Made by a program: the position numbers and the translations under genes. A stretch of DNA of 64,000 bases from Jonesiaceae bacterium BS-20 (GTDB lineage Bacteria; Actinomycetota; Actinomycetes; Actinomycetales; Cellulomonadaceae), in the NCBI GenBank assembly GCA_039995105.1, contig CP146203.1:2914001-2978000 (forward strand), given 5' to 3'. Every line of letters begins with the position of its first letter. The stretch's first letter is position 1. Shown here piece by piece: positions 57,408 to 64,000 of the stretch. The notes below the pieces were generated by a model that was not told where the DNA came from, did not search any database, and saw nothing but the letters and a program-made list of their open reading frames with translations.

Positions 57408-58193
57408 ATGAATCGGCATACACGGCTGACCGCTTTGCTAGATCTCGTCCTCGAGCGCGAAGAGGTAAGAGTCGAGGAAATCGTTGAAACACTTGGGGTT
57501 TCACCGGCTACCGTCCGCCGGGACCTGGATAATCTGGCCCAACAACAACTGATCACTCGCACGCACGGCGGTGCACGGTTGCACCCGAGCTCCTCTGATC
57601 TCCCGTTGCGGTATAAGTCCGGTCGCAACGCAGATGAGAAGTCACGCATTGCCAAAGCAGCGATCAAGCTCATCCGCCCGGGTGAGGTTATTGGCCTCAA
57701 TGGCGGGACCACAACCACCGAGGTAGGCCGGGAGATAGCTCTCGCCCCTGAGTCGGACGGTGTGGTTGGCGACCAACGGTTCATTGTGGTCACCAATGCG
57801 GTCAACATCGCCAATGAACTAACCGTGCGCCCCCGCGTCAAGGTGGTTGTCACGGGTGGTGTGGCCCGTCCCCACAGCTACGAGTTGACCGGCCCACTAT
57901 CAACTCTCATCCTCAATGAGATCTCCATTGACACCCTTTTCTTAGGGGTCAACGCTATTAGCGCTGATCTCGGCGCAGCGGCCCACAATGAGGGCGAGGC
58001 TTCCATTAACGCCGCCTTTGTTAAGGTTGCCAAGAAGGTTGTTGTTGTGGCTGACTCAAGCAAAGTTGGCCAGACTGCCTTTGCTCGAATTTGCGATGTC
58101 TCCGAAGTCCACACGCTCATTACCGACAGTAATATCGACCCCACCGAGGTAGCTAAGTTTGAAGCAGCTGGCATCAAGGTGATTGTGGCGTAG
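57408..58193 (+). CDS. DeoR-family transcriptional regulator (AgaR-like)
   Basis: 261 residues. The N-terminal winged helix is RLTALLDLVLEREEVRVEEIVETLGVSPATVRRDLDNLAQQQLITRTHGGARL (about 5-58), the classic DeoR/GlpR domain. The effector domain of the ISOCOT fold has RIAKAAIKLIRPGEVIGLNGGTTTTEVGREI, VVTNAVNIANEL, LFLGVNAISADLGAAAHNEGEASIN and VVVADSSKVGQ. Such regulators sense phosphorylated sugars. The divergent agaS-aldolase operon and nearby GH112 suggest that it senses an amino-sugar or tagatose phosphate. GGAG lies about 8 nt before the ATG. Confidence 0.93.
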   Translation: MNRHTRLTALLDLVLEREEVRVEEIVETLGVSPATVRRDLDNLAQQQLITRTHGGARLHPSSSDLPLRYKSGRNADEKSRIAKAAIKLIRPGEVIGLNGGTTTTEVGREIALAPESDGVVGDQRFIVVTNAVNIANELTVRPRVKVVVTGGVARPHSYELTGPLSTLILNEISIDTLFLGVNAISADLGAAAHNEGEASINAAFVKVAKKVVVVADSSKVGQTAFARICDVSEVHTLITDSNIDPTEVAKFEAAGIKVIVA

Positions 58194-58239
58194 GCAGTCT
58201 GTGTACCAAATATGCGGCAACACCGTAATTTGAACATGC

Positions 58240-58279
58240 TAGAGCGCCGTCAGTCTTCATTCGAAGACTAACGGCGCTC
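58240..58279. terminator. Terminator between deoR-family and GH112 genes
   Basis: AGAGCGCCGT-C-AGTCTTC (58240-58257) pairs with GAAGACT-A-ACGGCGCTCT (58262-58279) over 17 bp with one mismatch and an ATTC loop, followed by TATTTTGG on the plus strand. Confidence 0.85.
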
Positions 58280-58322
58280 TTATTTTGGTCGCCGCGGGCT
58301 ATACGTTTTCTATACGGCGGTT

Positions 58323-58355
58323 ATGCGCTGGCGATGCGCTGGCGATGCGCTAGTT
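58323..58355. repeat. 11-bp tandem repeat at the end of the GH112 gene
   Basis: Two ATGCGCTGGCG units and a third diverged ATGCGCTAGTT unit, running up to the stop codon of the GH112 gene. Confidence 0.85.
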
Positions 58356-60513
58356 ATGCAAACCACTTAGACTCGGCCGGTCCCAAGCTCACAGTTTCGC
58401 TAATTCCCCCGGGTCCGGTGACCGTGGTGGTGACGGTTTCCAAGGTGGAGTTCACCACCACGAACGTGTCATCCCAAGCCGCAACGTCCGTGCGTGGATC
58501 ACTCGTCCACCACTGAGCTGGCGCAGTTACATCTTGATCCTTACGTGCCGCCCACAGGATTGCCCGGTAGAGCAGGCGTGCATTCTGACTGGAGTGTGGC
58601 AACCCAGCCAAATACACCGAACGGCCCTGACCATACTCGTTCGTAGCAATGTGCGTCTCCGCCTGGTAAGCCAACACTTGAGCAGTGTCCGTAACCGGGT
58701 AGACATCCCGTGCCCCCTCGCCCGGGTTAAACGGTTCGGTGAGGTCGTGGGTGATGAAGTGCTCGGTTACCGGGGTAACGTACTTGTCTGTGGATAGCGA
58801 GAAGCCCAGCTCCTTGTCCACACCAAATACGTCAGAGAGTTGGTAGAACCGGCCCTCGTGAAGGTGGGCGCTCGGGTCACCAACACCAATCAGGGCACCT
58901 CCGGCGTCCACCCACTGGCGCAACTTCGTGGTCAAATTCGGATCCTGCCACACATCGCCACCGGAGAATGAGGTAGCCGCCTGGCCCGCATTGATAATGA
59001 CGTCAATATCGGAGTCAATGCCGTTCGCCAGGACATCATCGAACGCAATGAACTCAACTTCAACGGGCATTCCCGCGAGGGCCTCGATCACGCCCAGGTA
59101 GGTAACAATCTGCTTGTAGGGCAGCGCGTGCGCAACCATGTGGGTCTGCCAGGTACGCAGCGCTCCCCAGTGGTTCAACACGGCAACCTTGAGCCCCGTG
59201 CCCCAAGCTGTGCGTTCCTTGGCCGTGTCATGGATGGTGCGAAATTCGTTGACAACCTGTTCGGTGAAGTCAATAAATTCCGGGAACTGAATGGCCAGCG
59301 AGATATATCCGCCGTAGCCAATGCGATCCAGAGGGTTGCGCAAGATCGCCCTGCGAGCGTCAACCCAGCACTGCTGGGCCTCTGCCACCGGGTCGCCGTC
59401 CGGGTTGAAAACATCGGGGAAGAAGTACGGCAGCATGCGCCCTTCGGTGTACTTAACCGATGGAATATCTGCAATCATGCGGGTCGTTGCTGCCGAGCCA
59501 ACCGAACCAACCACCGCGTCAAGACCAACCGCAGCAAATTCTGGGCCGTATGGCTCAATGCCAATCCAGTTGTCACCAAGGAACATGATCGCTTCTTTGC
59601 CTGCCTCATGCACTGCGGCAACTAATTCCTTGGCGCGGGACGTGACAAAGCGGTGTTGGAAGCCCAACCAGTCACGGAACTGCTTGGATGGTACCCGGAA
59701 CGGCGAGTTGTAGAAGCCACCATCAACAAAGTCCTCGGGGCTCAACCGGTAACCGTGCTCCTGAGCAAAAGCCTCGAGCGCAACCGCAGAAACCGAGGCA
59801 GAATAGCCAAACCAGTCCACAAACTTCTCTTTGGCCTGGTCATTAAACACGAGCGTGAAGTGGTAGAAGAACGTGGTAAATCGCACCACATCAACCTCAG
59901 GGTGCTCGCCGAGCCAAGTGTCTAGGCTGTCCTTCATGAACTGCCAGGTGGCCTCATGGCGAGCGTCGTATGGCATTTCCTTGACGCGGTCCGTGTTCTG
60001 CCAGCCGTTGGTGATGTAGTTGTACATCTGAGTTGGGTCCCACACCTTCCAAGCCAAGAAGGCAACGGTGTACTCGTGAAACGGCACGGTTCCGGTAATG
60101 GTCACCACTCCGGCAGAGTCAATGGACCAGTCTGCGGTAGCTAGGACCTGCCCGGTAGTGCGGTTGCGGACTTCCCAATAGATTTTTGGATCGTGGTCAA
60201 GGTCTGGTTTCACCTGATCGGCAAAGTACCCCACCATCGGATCGATCACGAGCGTGCTGGTCCGCGCGGTGTGCCGGTTAGAAAGCAAGTACAACTGCTG
60301 AAGTTCATCGGTGTGGGACTCGGCCCATTCCTGGTCTCCACGCGCCACAAAGTAGGTGGCATAAACCTTATCCACCATGCTGGCGGCATCGGCTGGCAAC
60401 TCCGTGCCATCGCTATTGCGAATAGCATCTGCGCCAAGGCGCGCAATCAGTTCAATTGATTCACGTTCTGCCCCAACTTCGGTTGGCAGGGTTAGGCGTC
60501 CGTGTGAGCTCAT
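58354..60513 (-). CDS. lnpA: 1,3-beta-galactosyl-N-acetylhexosamine phosphorylase (GH112)
   Basis: 719 residues from the ATG at 60513, 7 nt after GAGGAG; upstream in-frame codons lack such a site. The length and sequence follow bifidobacterial galacto-N-biose/lacto-N-biose phosphorylase: RLTLPTEVGAE at the start, FFYHFTLVFNDQAKEKFVDWFGY, DFVDGGFYNSPFRVPSKQFRDW, and the general acid in IMFLGDNWIGIEPYG (Asp314, next to the Asp313 known in the bifidobacterial enzyme). It splits Gal-beta-1,3-GalNAc or GlcNAc with phosphate into galactose-1-phosphate and the free N-acetylhexosamine in the cytoplasm. Substrate import genes are not adjacent. It faces the DeoR-family gene and ends next to its terminator. 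Confidence 0.93.
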   Translation of the reverse strand: MSSHGRLTLPTEVGAERESIELIARLGADAIRNSDGTELPADAASMVDKVYATYFVARGDQEWAESHTDELQQLYLLSNRHTARTSTLVIDPMVGYFADQVKPDLDHDPKIYWEVRNRTTGQVLATADWSIDSAGVVTITGTVPFHEYTVAFLAWKVWDPTQMYNYITNGWQNTDRVKEMPYDARHEATWQFMKDSLDTWLGEHPEVDVVRFTTFFYHFTLVFNDQAKEKFVDWFGYSASVSAVALEAFAQEHGYRLSPEDFVDGGFYNSPFRVPSKQFRDWLGFQHRFVTSRAKELVAAVHEAGKEAIMFLGDNWIGIEPYGPEFAAVGLDAVVGSVGSAATTRMIADIPSVKYTEGRMLPYFFPDVFNPDGDPVAEAQQCWVDARRAILRNPLDRIGYGGYISLAIQFPEFIDFTEQVVNEFRTIHDTAKERTAWGTGLKVAVLNHWGALRTWQTHMVAHALPYKQIVTYLGVIEALAGMPVEVEFIAFDDVLANGIDSDIDVIINAGQAATSFSGGDVWQDPNLTTKLRQWVDAGGALIGVGDPSAHLHEGRFYQLSDVFGVDKELGFSLSTDKYVTPVTEHFITHDLTEPFNPGEGARDVYPVTDTAQVLAYQAETHIATNEYGQGRSVYLAGLPHSSQNARLLYRAILWAARKDQDVTAPAQWWTSDPRTDVAAWDDTFVVVNSTLETVTTTVTGPGGISETVSLGPAESKWFA

Positions 60514-60736
60514 TAGTGTCTCCTCGTTGAGCAACGATGGCAATATCGTTAAAAGAATGTTGGTACACGCAAGGCGCATGCTCGTTCATGATCGAAGACC
60601 GACAGGCTTGAGCGCATGCAATCAGTGGCAATGTTAGCACCGATTTCGGCCCATGTGGTCGCGCGCACACCCCATCGTATAAGAACTCGTTTTTGGCAGT
60701 TCTCCGGGCCCACTCAATGCCTGACATAATGGGCCG

Positions 60737-62224
60737 GTGTCCACTGAATTTGAACCACGCATTCCAGCAACTGACTTGGCTCAGGCCCTTGAGGTCTTGG
60801 CTCACGCTAATGACCTCGCCGAGGAGCACCCAGACCGGGTTACCCTCATGCACGCCACCGCCAAACTTTACAAGACGGTTAAGAAGAACCGCCGCCTTGA
60901 GGCCAAGCGCAAAGTGCAGCAACACGACACCGCGATCGTTCATGCAACCGCGACCGGCGCCCCCACTCGGATCGATGATGAGACGGAAGGATTGGACCTC
61001 ACCTCACCAACCGAGGGCAAGTTTGCCGGCACACTCCTAAACTCTCAGGCCTGTTACATTTGCAAAGAACACTACGTCGATGTGGACTACTTCTACCACC
61101 AACTGTGTCCCACTTGTGCGGCGTTTAACCACGCCCGCCGTGAGGCCACAACCGACCTTCATGGCAAGACCGCACTGTTGACCGGTGGGCGGGCAAAAAT
61201 TGGAATGCACATAGCCCTGCGGCTACTGCGAGCCGGCGCACACACGACCATCACCACCCGGTTCCCCAATGACGCCATCCGCAGGTTCAAGGCTCTCGAT
61301 GACAGTTCAACTTGGATTCACAATCTCAAGATTGTGGGCATTGACCTGCGTGATCCCGGGCAGGTTGTCGCCCTCGCTGATGAGGTCAGCGCAGCAGGGC
61401 CCCTCGACATCTTGATCAATAATGCCGCCCAAACAGTGCGCCGTTCTCCCGGTGCCTACGCCCCGTTGGCTGCAGCTGAGGATTCACCATTACCGCAGGG
61501 AATCCTACCCGCGTTGGTTACCTTGGGCCGCACCTATGACCCACACCCGGCAACGCTGGAGGGACAGATCCAAGGTGGTGCCGCGCTTACCCACCCTTCC
61601 GTCACAACCCCGGCATTCCTGACCAGCTTGGCGATGACCGCTGGCTCAGCTTCGCTTGAGCGCATTGCCGCGGGCACGGCTATCGATGCCGCAGGCCTGC
61701 TGCCAGATTTAGTTGACAGTAATTCCTGGGTCCAGGGGGTTGAAGACGTCGATCCGCTTGAACTGCTTGAGGTTCAGCTGTGCAACAGCACGGCCCCGTT
61801 TATTTTGATCAGCCGCCTCCGAGCTTCGCTGCGGGAGGCTGCCGCTCGGTCAGCGGCTGCCAGCGGGCGCGGCCGGTCATACGTGGTTAACGTTTCCGCT
61901 ATGGAAGGCGTGTTTAACCGCGGGTATAAGGGCGCTGGCCACCCACATACCAACATGGCCAAGGCCGCGCTGAATATGTTGACCCGCACGAGTGCCGGGG
62001 AAATGTTTGAGGCCGATCAAATCTTGATGACCAGCGTTGACACCGGTTGGATAACGGATGAACGCCCGCACGTTACCAAGGTTCGGCTAGCCGAGGAGGG
62101 CTTCCATGCACCCCTCGACCTAGTCGACGGCGCGGCCCGCGTATATGACCCAATTGTGCGCGGCGAGGCCGGCGAGGATCTCTATGGCTGCTTCCTCAAG
62201 GACTACGCTCCGGGCAAATGGTAA
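60737..62224 (+). CDS. Divergent SDR-family oxidoreductase with an N-terminal four-Cys site
   Basis: 495 residues. An N-terminal helical region (1-100) precedes a CYIC...CPTC metal site (Cys106, 109, 124, 127), then a short-chain dehydrogenase domain. The nucleotide loop is TGGRAKIG (149-156), with Lys154 where most SDRs have Gly. Strand motif NNAAQT follows, then NVSAMEGVF with the catalytic Ser. The normal YxxxK is TNMAK, so the catalytic Tyr is replaced by Thr. Large inserts lie between these motifs. The family may be a non-classical reductase or a pseudo-enzyme; substrate unknown. It starts with GTG at 60737, 6 nt after an extended -10 (TGACATAAT), so the mRNA is probably leaderless. Confidence 0.82.
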   Translation: MSTEFEPRIPATDLAQALEVLAHANDLAEEHPDRVTLMHATAKLYKTVKKNRRLEAKRKVQQHDTAIVHATATGAPTRIDDETEGLDLTSPTEGKFAGTLLNSQACYICKEHYVDVDYFYHQLCPTCAAFNHARREATTDLHGKTALLTGGRAKIGMHIALRLLRAGAHTTITTRFPNDAIRRFKALDDSSTWIHNLKIVGIDLRDPGQVVALADEVSAAGPLDILINNAAQTVRRSPGAYAPLAAAEDSPLPQGILPALVTLGRTYDPHPATLEGQIQGGAALTHPSVTTPAFLTSLAMTAGSASLERIAAGTAIDAAGLLPDLVDSNSWVQGVEDVDPLELLEVQLCNSTAPFILISRLRASLREAAARSAAASGRGRSYVVNVSAMEGVFNRGYKGAGHPHTNMAKAALNMLTRTSAGEMFEADQILMTSVDTGWITDERPHVTKVRLAEEGFHAPLDLVDGAARVYDPIVRGEAGEDLYGCFLKDYAPGKW

Positions 62225-62228
62225 TCGC

Positions 62229-62642
62229 TTAGAAGTAGCTGCGCAGGTGCTCGACTATCGCCACGTCACCATCTAACCAATCGAGGCTGGAAAATTCTGA
62301 CGGACTAATCCATTGCAGTGCGTCATGTTCGATGAGGGGCTGCGGATCACCGCTGGTAATTTGGGCGAACCAAAGGCGCATGATGTGCCGCTCAGTAATG
62401 GGCCAATCCGTGTACTGCGCACTGACCACTTGGGCACCAAGATCCGCTTGGACTCCAAGTTCCTCTCGCAGTTCGCGGTGCAGAGCTTCTTGGTCGCTCT
62501 CCCCTAACTCAGCCTTACCACCGGGAAATTCCCAGCGCCCGGCAATGGCCGCGGGCTGTTTGCGCCGGGCCGCCAGCATCTTTGTGGGGTTCTCTAAGTC
62601 ATCTACGATTACGGCCGCAACAACCAGAATTTTCTCAGACAT
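62229..62642 (-). CDS. NUDIX hydrolase (MutT / CTP pyrophosphohydrolase-like)
   Basis: About 137 residues from the ATG at 62642; a longer in-frame start exists 57 bp upstream. The NUDIX box GGKAELGESDQEALHRELREELGV is complete (about 43-66). It follows VVAAVIVDDLENPTKMLAARRKQPAAIAGRWEFP, typical of MutT-type 8-oxo-dGTP or CTP diphosphatases. It ends 4 bp from the convergent SDR stop. The role is probably removal of damaged or excess nucleotides. Confidence 0.9.
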   Translation of the reverse strand: MSEKILVVAAVIVDDLENPTKMLAARRKQPAAIAGRWEFPGGKAELGESDQEALHRELREELGVQADLGAQVVSAQYTDWPITERHIMRLWFAQITSGDPQPLIEHDALQWISPSEFSSLDWLDGDVAIVEHLRSYF

Positions 62643-62669
62643 GACCCGCAACCTTCCGCCCAAACAAGA

Positions 62670-62699
62670 ATGAGTAAGGCCCTGTGGGGCCCCACTCAT
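62670..62699. terminator. Possible hairpin between NUDIX and luxR-type genes
   Basis: ATGAGT (62670-62675) and ACTCAT (62694-62699) enclose an inner GGCCC/GGGCC pairing. It lies 95 bp downstream of the LuxR-type gene on the minus strand. No T-run follows, so confidence is low. Confidence 0.35.
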
Positions 62700-62794
62700 C
62701 TTATTCCTTACACCGCGTTAGATTCGGGAGTGTCCAACACACAATGTGAGGTCGTCTATCTCTAGGCTGGTAGTTTTGGCAGCCGTAAGGTTTA

Positions 62795-63031
62795 TTACTG
62801 TTTGTGAATACCCACCGTGCGAGCCCACTGAACAGCATCAGCGCGCGTGGAGACTCCAAGTTTGCGGTACACACTACGCACCTGTGATTTCACGGTGTTG
62901 CGGGTGACAAAGAGTCTTGACGCAACCTCTTCCAGGGTGATTTCCTCTGAGAGGTTGGCCAGCACCACACGCTCGCGCTGGGTCAAAAAACCTGTGGCTT
63001 CATTGCCTTGAATGCGGTCCATAACGGTCAT
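62795..63031 (-). CDS. Small stand-alone LuxR-type HTH regulator
   Basis: About 78 residues from an ATG at 63031, 5 nt after GGAGG; ATG at 63043 and a TTG at 63166 are longer in-frame options. It is almost entirely a LuxR HTH: LTQRERVVLANLSEEITLEEVASRLFVTRNTVKSQVRSVYRKLGVSTRADAV. There is no receiver, PAS or ATPase domain. The sequence resembles the C-terminal end of large LuxR (MalT-like) regulators, so it may be a trimmed relic or a GerE-like small regulator. It lies just behind the aminotransferase gene on the same strand. Confidence 0.8.
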   Translation of the reverse strand: MTVMDRIQGNEATGFLTQRERVVLANLSEEITLEEVASRLFVTRNTVKSQVRSVYRKLGVSTRADAVQWARTVGIHKQ

Positions 63032-63166
63032 TACTTCCTCCATCAATCCTGCGCCACCGGTAGGCGGCTTAACCTTCTGCTTGCTAAGAGAAGGGAAAGC
63101 CGCTGCTATTACGCAGAAATGAAAGAAGTTTTGTAGATCACAAAATTTATTGCGATTTATCCGCAA

Positions 63167-64000
63167 TTAGAGGGCATTTTGCCACCGTACAATTCGGTCA
63201 ATCGCCTGGGCCACTGCCTCCGCAGATGACGCAAAGCTCAGCCGGACCCACTCGCTTCCGTTCACAGAGTCAAAGTCAGTTCCAGGAGTCACCGCCACAC
63301 CTGCCTCATCCAGTAGGCGAGCACACCACGTCACAGAGTCCAAGCCACTCGCCGCAATATTGGCGTAAATGTAGAACGCACCATCGGCCGGCGCAACCTT
63401 GTCCCACCCCAAATCCTCGAGGCGGTCCAAGATGATCTGCCGCGATTCTTGGTACTTGACCACGCTTTGCTGTGAGGACGCGTAACCCTCCGGGCTAAAC
63501 GCCGCGATTGCAGCATGCTGCGAGAGCGCAGGTGGGCACAGAGCCACATTTCCGGCTAGGGCACCGGCCGGTCCGATCAGGTCTTTGGGCAACAACAACC
63601 AACCCAAACGCCAGCCGGTCATGGCCCAGTACTTAGAAAAAGAGTTGACCACAACTACGCCATCGTCCAAGTATTTGGCAGCGGTCGCGGTGACTACCTC
63701 ATCGGTATAGGTAATACCGTGGTAGATCTCATCGCTAATGAGCCGCACGTCAAAGTCCGTGCACCAACGAGCCAGGTTCTCCAACTCAGACGGGGTCAGC
63801 ATGGTTCCCGTGGGGTTGGCGGGGCTTGCCACAATCACGCCGTCAAGCCCACCCTCGTAATACACCTGCCGTAGTTGGGAGACGGTGGGTTGGTAACGGC
63901 TCTGCGGTCCGCAGTCGAGTTCAACGACCTCGATTCCCAGCGAAGTCAAGATGTTCTTATATGCAGGGTATCCGGGGCGCGCCAAGGCAACGCGGTCGCC
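63167..64000 (-). CDS. PLP-dependent class I/II aminotransferase, 5' end outside window
   Basis: The C-terminal 277 residues of a fold-type I aminotransferase; the start lies beyond the right edge (the frame is open to base 64000). The PLP pocket is visible as ASPANPTGTMLTPSEL, VRLISDEIYHGITY (Asp and Tyr contacts), and the Schiff-base Lys in VVVNSFSKYWAMTGWRLGWL. The C-terminal WVRLSFASS contains the substrate-carboxylate Arg. It resembles aspartate/aromatic aminotransferase-like proteins of the AspC/DapC/PatA type. The amino donor and pathway are not readable from this part. Confidence 0.92.
   Translation of the reverse strand, partial: GDRVALARPGYPAYKNILTSLGIEVVELDCGPQSRYQPTVSQLRQVYYEGGLDGVIVASPANPTGTMLTPSELENLARWCTDFDVRLISDEIYHGITYTDEVVTATAAKYLDDGVVVVNSFSKYWAMTGWRLGWLLLPKDLIGPAGALAGNVALCPPALSQHAAIAAFSPEGYASSQQSVVKYQESRQIILDRLEDLGWDKVAPADGAFYIYANIAASGLDSVTWCARLLDEAGVAVTPGTDFDSVNGSEWVRLSFASSAEAVAQAIDRIVRWQNAL

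Overview
The window looks like chromosomal DNA of a Gram-positive, moderately high-GC actinomycete (Actinomycetota, probably near the Micrococcales or Actinomycetales). The evidence is family content: two LAxTG-type sortase substrates, a DUF222/HNH protein, a YtrA-type GntR regulator, a sugar ABC importer with no ATPase of its own, several TTG/GTG starts, and apparently leaderless genes. The genus cannot be fixed from this sequence. No rRNA, tRNA, CRISPR array, prophage or intact insertion sequence was recognised.

Layout. 1-2508 (minus): amino-sugar operon of a ROK kinase, a PfkB-type kinase and an N-acetylhexosamine-6-phosphate deacetylase that runs off the left edge. 2725-7645: histidine phosphatase, FAD dehydrogenase, DHA2 exporter and a frameshifted EamA-type exporter. 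7816-11421: a 1201-residue secreted multidomain protein with a sortase motif. 11604-22209: DUF457 membrane protein, NhaA, membrane protein plus GntR regulator, MMPL transporter, photolyase, MFS exporter, small monooxygenase and an AAA ATPase. 22243-27595: CitE-like protein, a MetE-core enzyme behind a structured leader, small orphan genes, a His-rich methyltransferase and a LOG protein. 27974-30819: a TrpXYZ-like ABC importer. 30918-40494: a glycan locus of two GH43 proteins, a sugar ABC importer, a LacI regulator and a GH2 enzyme, with two near-identical palindromic operators. 40590-49382: CsbD, a DUF222/HNH protein, metF behind a SAM riboswitch, metE, hipBA and a methyltransferase. 49454-53382: MepB, a small P-loop kinase, a ThiD/PdxY-type kinase and a large Fic protein. 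53533-55448: a decayed gene remnant, a sugar isomerase-like protein and an FMN reductase. 55551-60513: class II aldolase, AgaS-type SIS protein, DeoR regulator and a GH112 galacto-N-biose/lacto-N-biose phosphorylase. 60737-64000: a divergent SDR, a NUDIX hydrolase, a LuxR-type HTH protein and an aminotransferase cut by the right edge.

How the parts fit. The left-edge operon and the 55-60 kb cluster together can encode a whole route for galacto-N-biose/GalNAc: phosphorolysis by GH112, then kinase, deacetylase, AgaS deaminase/isomerase, tagatose-6-phosphate kinase and tagatose-bisphosphate aldolase. The two promoter regions share an 11-bp motif, which suggests joint control by the DeoR-family regulator. 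The GH43/ABC/LacI/GH2 block reads as one regulon for an arabinose- or galactose-containing oligosaccharide. metF and metE form a methionine pair, with metF under a SAM-sensing RNA whose closing helix covers the ribosome binding site.

The least explained elements are the three-way alternative-pairing leader before the MetE-core gene (23384-23514), the palindrome array before fic, the paired operators before hipB, a Cys-rich 35-codon ORF behind the HNH gene, and a decayed gene remnant at 53533-53879. All functional calls are by eye; no database search was run.
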